A stretch of DNA of 64,000 nt from Pseudoneobacillus sp052180215 (GTDB lineage: Bacteria > Bacillota > Bacilli > Bacillales > Cytobacillaceae): contig NZ_CP197471.1 of assembly GCF_052180215.1 (NCBI RefSeq), forward strand, positions 4,550,001-4,614,000. Reading direction: 5' to 3'. Below are positions 25,453-34,314 of this stretch, piece after piece; position 1 is the first letter of the stretch; the number at the start of each line of letters is the position of its first letter. The notes below the pieces were generated by a model. It made no database searches. It was not told where the DNA came from and saw only the letters and a list, made by a program, of their open reading frames with translations. Position numbers and translations under genes: made by a program.

Positions 25453-26517
25453 GTGTCACTTGAGCGCTTTTTAAATCAGGCAGTCAGTTCTTGGATGAGT
25501 TCAGAAGGTCCAGATTCTGATATTGTATTAAGTTCCCGTATACGACTTGCCCGAAACATTCAAGATTATAAGTTTCCGACATTGGCAACAAATGAAGAAG
25601 CTGCAGCTATTATTCAAACAATGGAAGAAATGGTTCAACGTTCAGATTTTCAAAAGCTTGTCCCTTTTGAACTATTAAAGATGAATGAGCTTCAACCTCT
25701 TCAAAAGAGGGTATTAGTAGAGAAACATTTAATTAGCCCTCATTTGGCTGAGGATTCGGCGCATGGTGCATGCCTTCTTTCTGCAAATGAAGAAATCAGC
25801 ATTATGTTAAATGAAGAAGATCATATACGAATTCAATGCCTGTTTCCAGGTTTACAATTGGTGGAAGCACTGAAACTAGCAAACCAAATAGACGATGTAT
25901 TAGAGCAACATGTTGTTTATGCATTCGATGAAAAGCATGGCTATTTAACAAGTTGCCCAACTAATGTAGGAACAGGGTTAAGAGCATCCGTAATGATGCA
26001 TCTACCTGGATTAGTTTTAACGCATCAAATGAATCGCATCGTTCCAGCCATCAATCAGCTTGGTTTAGTCGTTAGAGGTATTTATGGAGAAGGCAGTGAA
26101 GCATTAGGGAATATTTTTCAAATATCCAATCAAATCACTCTAGGTAAGTCTGAGGAAGATATCGTATCTGATTTATTTAGTGTGGTAAGTCAACTAATTT
26201 CTCAGGAAAGAGCAGCTCGAGAAGCATTAGTGAAAACTTCTAACATACAATTAGAAGACAGAGTCTTCCGTTCCTTAGGTATATTGTCACACTCGAGAAT
26301 TATTGAATCGAAAGAAGCAGCTCGCTGTTTATCTGATGTGCGGCTAGGGATTGATATGGGATATATAAAAGATATCTCAAAAAATATTTTGAATGAACTA
26401 ATGATACTTACCCAACCAGGTTTCCTTCAGCAGTATGCTGGCGGGGCATTACGCCCTAATGAAAGGGATATAAGACGTGCAACACTTATTCGCGAAAGAA
26501 TAAGATTAGAAAAATGA
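25453..26517 (+). CDS. mcsB: Protein arginine kinase McsB
   Basis: McsB phosphorylates arginines on misfolded proteins and on CtsR, marking them for ClpC-ClpP. The 354-residue protein is a phosphagen-kinase-type enzyme: SSRIRLARN at 27-35 binds ATP phosphates, Cys168 stands in the CPTNVGTGLRAS signature, and further arginines in the C-terminal half close the nucleotide pocket. Start GTG 25453 follows GGAGG inside the end of mcsA, two bases after its stop codon. A phosphatase (YwlE type) that reverses the reaction is not in this window. Confidence 0.96.
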   Translation: MSLERFLNQAVSSWMSSEGPDSDIVLSSRIRLARNIQDYKFPTLATNEEAAAIIQTMEEMVQRSDFQKLVPFELLKMNELQPLQKRVLVEKHLISPHLAEDSAHGACLLSANEEISIMLNEEDHIRIQCLFPGLQLVEALKLANQIDDVLEQHVVYAFDEKHGYLTSCPTNVGTGLRASVMMHLPGLVLTHQMNRIVPAINQLGLVVRGIYGEGSEALGNIFQISNQITLGKSEEDIVSDLFSVVSQLISQERAAREALVKTSNIQLEDRVFRSLGILSHSRIIESKEAARCLSDVRLGIDMGYIKDISKNILNELMILTQPGFLQQYAGGALRPNERDIRRATLIRERIRLEK

Positions 26518-26538
26518 AATCGTTAGGAGGAATGACAT

Positions 26539-28977
26539 ATGATGTTTGGACGTTTTACAGAAAGAGCCCAAAAGGTTTTAGCATTAGCTCAAGAAGAAGC
26601 TATTCGATTAGGACACAATAATATTGGTACAGAGCATATTCTGCTTGGATTAGTCCGTGAAGGAGAAGGAATTGCTGCGAAAGCCCTGTATGCCCTTGGA
26701 CTCGGTTCAGATAAAATCCAAAAAGAAGTAGAAACCTTAATCGGTAAAGGGCAAGATACTTCACAAACTGTTCATTATACTCCTAGAGCTAAAAAGGTAA
26801 TTGAACTATCTATGGATGAAGCTAGAAAACTAGGTCACTCGTATGTTGGTACTGAACATATATTGCTAGGTCTGATTCGTGAAGGTGAAGGTGTAGCAGC
26901 TCGGGTATTAAATAATCTTGGTGTGAGCTTAAACAAGGCACGTCAACAAGTCCTTCAGTTATTAGGAAGTAATGATTCAAATGGACATCAAGGTGGAGCA
27001 TCTGCTAGTGCCAATACACCTACTTTAGATAGTTTGGCTCGTGATTTAACAGCTATCGCTCGTGAAGGAAGTCTTGACCCGGTAATTGGCCGCAGTAAAG
27101 AAATTCAACGGGTTATTGAAGTGCTAAGCCGTCGTACAAAAAATAATCCAGTTCTAATTGGTGAGCCTGGAGTTGGTAAAACGGCGATTGCTGAAGGTTT
27201 AGCCCAACAAATTGTAAACAATGAAGTACCAGAAATATTACGTGATAAGCGCGTTATGACACTAGATATGGGTACAGTAGTGGCAGGAACTAAATATCGA
27301 GGTGAGTTTGAAGATCGTTTAAAGAAAGTGATGGATGAAATCCGCCAAGCTGGAAATATCATTCTCTTTATTGATGAACTTCATACATTAATCGGTGCTG
27401 GTGGAGCAGAAGGTGCGATTGATGCATCTAACATCTTAAAGCCATCCTTAGCAAGAGGAGAGTTACAATGTATCGGTGCTACGACCTTAGATGAGTACCG
27501 CAAATATATTGAAAAAGATGCAGCATTAGAAAGACGTTTCCAACCAATTCGAGTTGATGAACCAACCATGGAGGAATCTGTTCAAATTTTACAAGGCTTA
27601 CGTGATCGTTATGAAGCTCATCATCGAGTTTCGATTACTGATGAAGCGATTGAAGCAGCAGTTAAGCTATCAGATCGATATATCTCTGATCGATTCTTAC
27701 CAGATAAGGCGATTGATTTAATTGATGAAGCCGGATCAAAGGTTCGTCTTCGCTCATATACGACACCTCCAAATTTAAAAGAATTAGAGCTAAAGCTTGA
27801 AGAAGTAAGAAAAGAGAAGGATTCTTCTGTTCAAAGTCAGGAGTTTGAAAAAGCAGCCTCACTCCGAGATACCGAGCAACGCTTAAGAGAGAAGCTAGAA
27901 GAAACGAAGAAGAATTGGAAAGAGCAACAAGGGAAAGAAAATAGTGAAGTGACGGTGGAAGACATTGCAAATGTCGTATCAAGCTGGACGGGAATACCTG
28001 TTTCTCGATTAGCTCAAACCGAAACAGATAAGCTATTAAAGCTAGAAGAGATTATCCATTCTCGTGTCATTGGTCAAGAGGAAGCTGTTAAGGCTATTTC
28101 TAGAGCAGTTCGCCGTGCACGTGCAGGTTTAAAGGATCCTAAACGTCCGATTGGTTCTTTCATCTTCTTAGGCCCTACTGGTGTTGGTAAAACAGAGCTT
28201 GGCCGTGCATTAGCAGAGGCAATGTTTGGGGATGAAGATGCCATGATCCGCATTGACATGTCTGAATATATGGAGAAGCATTCGACTTCTCGTCTTGTTG
28301 GCTCACCTCCAGGCTATGTAGGTTATGAAGAAGGCGGACAGTTAACAGAAAAGGTTCGCAGAAAACCATACTCTGTTATTTTGTTAGATGAAATTGAAAA
28401 AGCACATCCAGATGTGTTTAATATCCTGCTACAGGTTTTAGAGGATGGACGATTAACAGATTCTAAAGGTAGAACTGTTGATTTCCGTAACACTGTTTTG
28501 ATTATGACTTCGAATGTCGGTGCTGAATCCCTTAAACGTAATAAATACGTTGGATTCAATATCCAAGATGGAGAACAAGATTATAAAGATATGAAGGGTA
28601 AGGTAATGGAGGAGCTGAAAAAAGCATTCCGTCCAGAATTCTTAAACCGTATCGATGAAATGATTGTTTTCCATGCATTAGAGAAAAAGCACTTGAAGGA
28701 AATTGTTACTCTTATGTCTGACCAATTAGTGAAACGCTTAAAAGAGCAAAACATCGATGTAGAATTGACAGATACAGCAAAAGAAAAAATCTCCGAAGAA
28801 GGATATGATCCAGAATATGGTGCACGTCCATTACGTCGTGCTATCCAAAAGCATATTGAGGACCGTCTATCTGAAGAATTATTAAAAGGTACCCTCCTAA
28901 CCAATCAAAAAGTACTAATTGATGTTGAAAATGGAGAATTCGTTGTCAAAACTGCAGAACCAACAGAAGTGATGTAA
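26539..28977 (+). CDS. clpC: ATP-dependent Clp protease ATPase subunit ClpC
   Basis: ClpC is a two-ring AAA+ unfoldase that feeds ClpP and needs an adaptor such as McsB or MecA. The 812 residues show two N-terminal Clp repeats (about 1-145), ATPase domain D1 with Walker A GEPGVGKT at 208-215, a UVR-containing middle domain at about 410-475, D2 with Walker A GPTGVGKT at 545-552, and the ClpP-docking VGF loop at 671-673. ATG 26539 follows AGGAGG; a second ATG is adjacent. Last gene of the CtsR operon, ended by a strong terminator. Confidence 0.98.
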   Translation: MMFGRFTERAQKVLALAQEEAIRLGHNNIGTEHILLGLVREGEGIAAKALYALGLGSDKIQKEVETLIGKGQDTSQTVHYTPRAKKVIELSMDEARKLGHSYVGTEHILLGLIREGEGVAARVLNNLGVSLNKARQQVLQLLGSNDSNGHQGGASASANTPTLDSLARDLTAIAREGSLDPVIGRSKEIQRVIEVLSRRTKNNPVLIGEPGVGKTAIAEGLAQQIVNNEVPEILRDKRVMTLDMGTVVAGTKYRGEFEDRLKKVMDEIRQAGNIILFIDELHTLIGAGGAEGAIDASNILKPSLARGELQCIGATTLDEYRKYIEKDAALERRFQPIRVDEPTMEESVQILQGLRDRYEAHHRVSITDEAIEAAVKLSDRYISDRFLPDKAIDLIDEAGSKVRLRSYTTPPNLKELELKLEEVRKEKDSSVQSQEFEKAASLRDTEQRLREKLEETKKNWKEQQGKENSEVTVEDIANVVSSWTGIPVSRLAQTETDKLLKLEEIIHSRVIGQEEAVKAISRAVRRARAGLKDPKRPIGSFIFLGPTGVGKTELGRALAEAMFGDEDAMIRIDMSEYMEKHSTSRLVGSPPGYVGYEEGGQLTEKVRRKPYSVILLDEIEKAHPDVFNILLQVLEDGRLTDSKGRTVDFRNTVLIMTSNVGAESLKRNKYVGFNIQDGEQDYKDMKGKVMEELKKAFRPEFLNRIDEMIVFHALEKKHLKEIVTLMSDQLVKRLKEQNIDVELTDTAKEKISEEGYDPEYGARPLRRAIQKHIEDRLSEELLKGTLLTNQKVLIDVENGEFVVKTAEPTEVM

Positions 28978-29001
28978 TCAGGAGCTAATCCTAAAAGTTT
29001 G

Positions 29002-29040
29002 GAGGTACACGATTTATATACTTCGTGTACCTCTTTTTTT
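29002..29040 (+). terminator. Terminator of the ctsR-clpC operon
   Basis: Perfect 11-bp stem GAGGTACACGA/TCGTGTACCTC with a 10-base loop, then seven T. Confidence 0.92.
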
Positions 29041-29078
29041 AAAATGCTATGTTAATGAATTCACGATTTTCATCCCCT

Positions 29079-29138
29079 GTTGATTGGAGCGGAAATCAAC
29101 AACTAGATTTATCAGAGCCTTTTAAAAAGGAAAATAAT
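29079..29138 (+). repeat. Collapsed intergenic repeat element, copy 1
   Basis: GTTGATT (29079-29085) and AATCAAC (29094-29100) pair around the loop GGAGCGGA. The following ~38 bases (with ATCAGAG and a purine-rich tail) resemble those after a second copy at 36399. From memory, GGAGCGGAAATCAAC-type ends delimit a longer GC-rich repeat common in Bacillus genomes; this copy lacks the interior. Confidence 0.55.
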
Positions 29139-29203
29139 CTTTTATTAAAATAATAATCATAAAATAGACCAGAACTAGGTAATTTAAAGAGAGGATGTAA
29201 ATA

Positions 29204-30583
29204 ATGGCAAAGTCAAAAACAAAATTCATGTGCCAGGAATGTGGCTATGAATCTGCTAAATGGATGGGGAAGTGTCCAGGGTGCGGGGAATGGAACAAAA
29301 TGGTTGAAGAGGTGGAGAGGTCCGCTCCTGGAAGAAGAGGAGCCTTCACTCATTCACTTCATGATAAATCAATGTCAAAAGCAACCCCAATAACATCAAT
29401 TGAAACAGTTTCTGAACCTCGTGTAAAAACAGATTTAGTAGAACTAAATCGTGTTCTTGGCGGAGGGGTAGTACGTGGCTCTCTCATTTTAATCGGTGGT
29501 GACCCTGGGATAGGTAAATCTACTTTGCTTTTGCAGGTTTCCTCCCAATTAGCTGTCCATCAACACCGGGTTCTTTATATTTCCGGTGAGGAATCGCTTA
29601 GACAAACAAAGCTTCGGGCAGACCGTTTAGGGATAAAATCGGAAAACCTACTTGTCTATTCGGAAACGAATTTGGAAGATATCAATCAAACCATCGAACA
29701 GATGAGTCCTCAGTTTGTCATAGTAGATTCGATTCAAACCGTATTCCATCCGAATGTCACCTCTGCTCCGGGAAGTGTTTCTCAAGTCCGTGAATGTACA
29801 GCAGAGCTGATGAGAATAGCTAAAACAAAAGGGATAGCCATTTTCATTGTCGGCCACGTCACAAAAGAAGGTTCAATTGCTGGTCCTAGGATATTAGAAC
29901 ATATGGTTGATACTGTTCTATATTTTGAGGGGGAAAGACATCATACATACCGGATATTAAGGGCAGTAAAAAATCGTTTTGGTTCTACAAATGAAATGGG
30001 TATTTTTGAAATGAAAGAAGCGGGTCTTGAAGAAGTTGAAAATCCATCGGAGATTTTCCTTGAAGAACGTTCACAAGGAGCTGCTGGGTCGACCGTTGTG
30101 GCCTCAATGGAAGGAACACGTCCAGTTTTGGTAGAGGTTCAAGCTCTTATTTCCCCAACGAGTTTTGGAAATCCCCGTCGGATGGCAACAGGTATCGACC
30201 ACAATCGAGTTCCACTCTTAATGGCTGTTTTAGAAAAAAGAGTAGGGATGCTATTACAAAACCAAGATGCTTATTTAAAGGTAGCGGGTGGAGTGAAGTT
30301 AGATGAACCCGCAATAGATCTTGCTATTGCTGTCAGCATTGCCTCCAGTTTTCGTGATAAACCAACACGACCAACAGACTGCATCATTGGGGAAGTAGGT
30401 TTAACAGGGGAAGTAAGAAGGGTATCTAGAATAGAGCAGAGAGTACAGGAAGCGGCAAAGCTAGGCTTTGAACGAGTCATTTTACCGGCTAATAATCTAG
30501 GTGGCTGGAAAGGTCCAGATGGTATTGAACTAATTGGTGTTTCAACTGTTAGTCAAGCGTTAAAAGTAACATTAGGAGGATAA
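29204..30583 (+). CDS. radA: DNA repair protein RadA
   Basis: RadA is a RecA-related helicase that promotes branch migration and processing of recombination intermediates. The 459-residue protein has an N-terminal zinc finger (Cys10, Cys13, Cys24, Cys27), a RecA-like ATPase with Walker A GDPGIGKS starting at Gly99, the RadA-specific KNRFG motif at 256-260, and a Lon-protease-like C-terminal domain without an evident catalytic Ser-Lys dyad. Start ATG 29204 after GAGAGGA. It stands 2 bases before disA, with which it is known to interact functionally in B. subtilis. Confidence 0.97.
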   Translation: MAKSKTKFMCQECGYESAKWMGKCPGCGEWNKMVEEVERSAPGRRGAFTHSLHDKSMSKATPITSIETVSEPRVKTDLVELNRVLGGGVVRGSLILIGGDPGIGKSTLLLQVSSQLAVHQHRVLYISGEESLRQTKLRADRLGIKSENLLVYSETNLEDINQTIEQMSPQFVIVDSIQTVFHPNVTSAPGSVSQVRECTAELMRIAKTKGIAIFIVGHVTKEGSIAGPRILEHMVDTVLYFEGERHHTYRILRAVKNRFGSTNEMGIFEMKEAGLEEVENPSEIFLEERSQGAAGSTVVASMEGTRPVLVEVQALISPTSFGNPRRMATGIDHNRVPLLMAVLEKRVGMLLQNQDAYLKVAGGVKLDEPAIDLAIAVSIASSFRDKPTRPTDCIIGEVGLTGEVRRVSRIEQRVQEAAKLGFERVILPANNLGGWKGPDGIELIGVSTVSQALKVTLGG

Positions 30584-30585
30584 GC

Positions 30586-31659
30586 ATGGATCATAAAAAG
30601 CTGAGTGAAAAAGCAAAAAGTGAAATTTTACAATTTATTGCTCCAGGTACGCCTATTCGTGATGGAATTGATAATGTCCTACGCGCTAATACAGGAGGAT
30701 TAATCGTCCTTGGATATAATGATAAGGTAAAAGCCATGGTGGATGGCGGCTTTCAAGTAAATTGTGTTTTCACTCCAAGTTTTTTATATGAACTAGCTAA
30801 AATGGATGGTGCCATTATTTTAAACGAACAAGGTAATCGAATATTGATTGCAAATGCTCAGCTAGCACCAGATTCATCGATCACGTCCTCAGAAACAGGT
30901 ATGCGTCATCGAACCGCAGAACGAGTTGCCAAGCAAACAAAAGCTCTAGTTATCGCTATTTCTCAACGGAGAAACGTGATCACGCTTTATCAAGGGAATT
31001 TTCGTTATACGATAAAGGATATTTCCGTTATTTTTTCAAAAGCCAATCAAGCCCTTCAAACATTAGAAAAATACAAACTGGTATTAGAGCAAAGTATATC
31101 CAACTTAAGTATTTTAGAATTTGAAGAACTAGTCACCTACGGAGATGTTCTTCAAGTATTAAGACGCGTGGAAATGGTTTTACGAATTAAAACAGAGCTT
31201 ATTACGTATTTAAATGAATTAGGAACTGAAGGAAGACTGATTTATTTACAAATGAATGAGCTATTAGCAGATATGGAAGAGGAAGCGGCTTTAGTCATAA
31301 AAGATTATGCTCATGACAGAACCATCGACACAGAGCAAGTTCTTTGTAAATTACAGGAGATGTCCGCGGAAGAGATCATTGAAGATTCCTTCTTCCTCAA
31401 ACAATTGGGGCACTCTGGATATGTGCACTTAGATGAATTCATCTGTCCTAGAGGGTACAGAATGTTAAAAAAGGTCCCGAGATTACCAGTCGTGATTATG
31501 GAAAATCTGATTAATCAATTTGAACACTTACCCCATATTGTAGCAGCTTCTGTAGAGGAATTAGATGATGTGGAAGGAATTGGGGAAGTAAGGGCTCGGA
31601 AAATTAAAGAAGGCTTGCAATTGATTAAAGAACAGCTATTTGCCGATCGCCATCTATAA
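30586..31659 (+). CDS. disA: DNA integrity scanning diadenylate cyclase DisA
   Basis: DisA makes cyclic di-AMP and monitors DNA lesions and branched intermediates. The 357-residue protein has the N-terminal DAC domain with DGA at 74-76 and RHRTAER at 107-113, both intact, so synthesis is expected, then a helical linker and a C-terminal helix-hairpin-helix DNA-binding domain (about 300-350, VEELDDVEGIGEVRARKI). ATG 30586 follows AGGAGGATAAGC. It directly follows radA, so the two are probably made together. Confidence 0.97.
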   Translation: MDHKKLSEKAKSEILQFIAPGTPIRDGIDNVLRANTGGLIVLGYNDKVKAMVDGGFQVNCVFTPSFLYELAKMDGAIILNEQGNRILIANAQLAPDSSITSSETGMRHRTAERVAKQTKALVIAISQRRNVITLYQGNFRYTIKDISVIFSKANQALQTLEKYKLVLEQSISNLSILEFEELVTYGDVLQVLRRVEMVLRIKTELITYLNELGTEGRLIYLQMNELLADMEEEAALVIKDYAHDRTIDTEQVLCKLQEMSAEEIIEDSFFLKQLGHSGYVHLDEFICPRGYRMLKKVPRLPVVIMENLINQFEHLPHIVAASVEELDDVEGIGEVRARKIKEGLQLIKEQLFADRHL

Positions 31660-31808
31660 GAAAAATCAAGCCTATCTATTTGTTTGACTCTTTATAATAG
31701 GGATGCTAACCTAAAGAGGAGTTTGATTTCCATTATTAGTAAATTACTATTGTGAAAAAGCTTATTTCAAAATAGTGACAAATAGATTAAATAATCATCG
31801 AATACAGG

Positions 31809-31835
31809 TTTTAAACGTTTAAAATTGTTTATAAT
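31809..31835 (+). promoter_or_regulatory. Palindrome and -10 box upstream of yacL
   Basis: A perfect 16-bp palindrome TTTTAAACGTTTAAAA (31809-31824) lies 5 bp upstream of TATAAT (31830-31835). No good -35 is visible 17 bp upstream, so the palindrome may be an operator or activator site replacing it. yacL starts at 31856. Confidence 0.45.
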
Positions 31836-31855
31836 GAGTAAAAGGAGGTGAAGGA

Positions 31856-32941
31856 ATGTTAAAACGTGTTGTTCAAGGTTGCTTCCTTATTATTGGAGGT
31901 ACACTTGGAATATTTTTAATTCCTTATTTACTAGATTTAATGAGTTTAGAAGACATTCCTCTTATTAATAATGGTTATATTTCGGCTTTGTTAGGTGCAA
32001 TTATTTTTTATTTTATATCATTTTGGGCCATTGATTATGTAGTTGAATTTGTAAAATGGGTAGAGGAATCTTTATTAAAAATCCCGATTACAGATGTACT
32101 TTTTGGAAGTGTAGGGCTCGTATTTGGTTTATTTGTAGCTTTTCTCATTGGCTTTGCTCTTAATGCTATTCAAGTTCCTGTGGTGAACACGGTTGCTCCT
32201 ATTTTACTGACACTTCTTTTTGGATATTTAGGATTTCAGGTTGGAATTAAGAAAAGAGATGAGATCCTTCATTTATTCGGAAATAAGAACAAAAAGAAAT
32301 CAGGGGAAGAAGAACCGGAAAAAACGGACAATCACTCCTTGAAAATATTAGATACTAGCGTCATAATTGATGGGCGTGTTGCTGATATTTGTCAAACAGG
32401 CTTTTTAGAAGGAACGATTGTCATTCCTCAATTTGTATTAGAAGAACTTCAACATATTGCTGATTCTTCGGATGCATTAAAAAGAAATCGTGGAAGACGT
32501 GGCTTAGACATTTTAAATAGAATTCAAAAAGAGCTTGCCGTGAAGGTAGAAATTTACGAAGGCGATTTTGAAGACATATCTGAAGTCGATAGTAAATTAG
32601 TAAAATTAGCAAAAGTTACAAACGGCATGGTTGTAACGAATGATTTCAACTTAAATAAAGTATGTGAGCTTCAAAATGTTGGAGTATTAAACATTAATGA
32701 TTTAGCTAATGCGGTAAAGCCGGTTGTCCTTCCTGGTGAAGAAATGAATGTACAAGTGATTAAGGATGGAAAAGAGCATCATCAAGGTGTTGCTTATTTA
32801 GATGATGGAACGATGATTGTGGTAGAAGATGGTCGTGAATTTATCGGAAAGCGGATAGATGTTCTAGTCACAAGTGTTCTTCAAACTTCAGCAGGCAGAA
32901 TGATTTTTGCAAAACCAAAGCTATTAGAAAAAGCATTATAA
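31856..32941 (+). CDS. yacL: Membrane protein with PIN and TRAM domains (YacL-like)
   Basis: A 361-residue protein with four predicted membrane helices in the first ~135 residues, a charged linker (about 142-162, KKRDEI to EKTDN), a PIN nuclease-like domain from about 164 with LDTSVIIDG and Asp166 as the first acidic active-site residue, and a C-terminal TRAM domain (about 290-350). PIN domains usually cut RNA and TRAM domains bind it, so a membrane-held ribonuclease is a reasonable inference; the actual substrate is unknown. ATG 31856 follows AAAGGAGGTG. It precedes ispD by 42 bases. Confidence 0.88.
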   Translation: MLKRVVQGCFLIIGGTLGIFLIPYLLDLMSLEDIPLINNGYISALLGAIIFYFISFWAIDYVVEFVKWVEESLLKIPITDVLFGSVGLVFGLFVAFLIGFALNAIQVPVVNTVAPILLTLLFGYLGFQVGIKKRDEILHLFGNKNKKKSGEEEPEKTDNHSLKILDTSVIIDGRVADICQTGFLEGTIVIPQFVLEELQHIADSSDALKRNRGRRGLDILNRIQKELAVKVEIYEGDFEDISEVDSKLVKLAKVTNGMVVTNDFNLNKVCELQNVGVLNINDLANAVKPVVLPGEEMNVQVIKDGKEHHQGVAYLDDGTMIVVEDGREFIGKRIDVLVTSVLQTSAGRMIFAKPKLLEKAL

Positions 32942-32983
32942 GTGTTCTTTTGAAATGCTCTATGATTAGTTAGGGGTTAGAAT

Positions 32984-33673
32984 ATGGGGTATCAAGTCAT
33001 TCTTCCCGCAGCGGGAAAAGGAAAAAGAATGGGTGCTGGAAAGAATAAGTTATTTATCGAAATAAATCATGTTCCCGTATTTATTCATACATTACGTATT
33101 TTTGACCAGGATGAAAATTGCAATGAAATATTTTTATCGATTCACCCGGATGATCGAGAAGAAATGAGTTCCTTTATCAAAAAATATTCAATCCAGAAGA
33201 AGCTTACTTTTGTGATTGGTGGTGCTGAGCGACAACATAGTGTGTATAATGCGCTACAAAAAATCGAGGGTGAGAGTATTGTACTCGTACACGATGCAGC
33301 AAGGCCATTTATCCAAAAGCCTTTTATTGATAAGCTGGTTCAGACGGCAGAACGTCTTGGTGCTTCTGTATTAGCTGTACCCGTAAAGGATACCATTAAA
33401 AAAGTTGAAAATGGAATCGTTATCGAAACTGTGGAACGTTCTAGCTTGTGGGCTATACAAACCCCACAAGCTTTTCGCGTTTCCTTGTTGTTAAAAGCTC
33501 ATGCTTTTGCAAAAGAAAATGCTTATTTAGGGACAGATGATGCTAGTTTAGTGGAATACATGGGTGAAAAAGTCGCCATTGTTGAGGGAGATTACAACAA
33601 TATCAAGTTAACAACTCCAGAGGATTTAGCTTTTGCCAATGCTATTCTACAAGAACAAAATAAACAGTCTTGA
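32984..33673 (+). CDS. ispD: 2-C-methyl-D-erythritol 4-phosphate cytidylyltransferase
   Basis: IspD couples MEP to CTP in the non-mevalonate isoprenoid pathway. The 229-residue protein has the nucleotide-binding AAGKGKRMG at 9-17 with Lys22, and the VHDAARP motif at 102-108. Start ATG 32984. It is followed 16 bases later by ispF, which acts two steps on. Confidence 0.96.
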   Translation: MGYQVILPAAGKGKRMGAGKNKLFIEINHVPVFIHTLRIFDQDENCNEIFLSIHPDDREEMSSFIKKYSIQKKLTFVIGGAERQHSVYNALQKIEGESIVLVHDAARPFIQKPFIDKLVQTAERLGASVLAVPVKDTIKKVENGIVIETVERSSLWAIQTPQAFRVSLLLKAHAFAKENAYLGTDDASLVEYMGEKVAIVEGDYNNIKLTTPEDLAFANAILQEQNKQS

Positions 33674-33689
33674 AAGATAGGAGAATGAA

Positions 33690-34169
33690 ATGATGTTTCG
33701 AATTGGACAAGGATTTGATGTACATCAACTAACAGAAAATAGACCGCTTATTATCGGTGGAATAACCATTCCATTTGAAAAGGGTCTACTTGGGCACTCA
33801 GATGCAGATGTTCTTTTACACACTGTAGCGGATGCATGTTTAGGTGCGATTGGAGAAGGAGATATAGGGAGACATTTTCCTGATACAGATCCGCGGTTTA
33901 AGGACGCAGACTCGGCAAAATTATTAACGCATGTTTGGAATCTAGTGAAAGAAAAAGGCTATAAATTAGGAAATATCGACTGTACGATTATCGCCCAACA
34001 GCCCAAAATGGCTCCATATGTTCCGCAAATGCGTGAAAGAATTGCACAGTTGTTAGAGGCAACCATCGACCAAGTGAATGTGAAGGCAACAACAACTGAA
34101 AAATTAGGATTTACTGGCCGAGGAGAAGGAATAGCCTCACAAGTTGCTGTGTTATTGCAAAAGGTGTAA
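33690..34169 (+). CDS. ispF: 2-C-methyl-D-erythritol 2,4-cyclodiphosphate synthase
   Basis: IspF cyclises CDP-ME 2-phosphate to MEcPP in the MEP pathway. The 159-residue protein shows the zinc ligands Asp10 and His12 (GFDVH) and His44 (LLHTVADA), and the TTTEKLGFTGRGEG motif that closes the active site. Two adjacent ATGs (33690 and 33693) are possible; the family usually begins MFRIG, which favours 33693, but spacing to the ATAGGAG site fits both. Gene order ispD-ispF as in B. subtilis. Confidence 0.95.
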   Translation: MMFRIGQGFDVHQLTENRPLIIGGITIPFEKGLLGHSDADVLLHTVADACLGAIGEGDIGRHFPDTDPRFKDADSAKLLTHVWNLVKEKGYKLGNIDCTIIAQQPKMAPYVPQMRERIAQLLEATIDQVNVKATTTEKLGFTGRGEGIASQVAVLLQKV

Positions 34170-34240
34170 GGTGTAGCTATAAACTCATTTTATTTCTATT
34201 CCATTAAGATTTTTATATGATAAAATAAATTGCTATAGAG

Positions 34241-34266
34241 AAGGCGAAAGCGCCTTGTAAGGCGAA
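34241..34266 (+). repeat. Short GC-rich hairpin upstream of gltX
   Basis: AAGGCG and CGCCTT pair around AAAG (34241-34256), followed by another AAGGCGAA at 34259. It stands out in an AT-rich spacer and may be a remnant of an intergenic repeat. Confidence 0.35.
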
Positions 34267-34314
34267 TAAGCTAAACATTTGTATATATTAAAATAAAATG
34301 GAGGCCTACCTATC

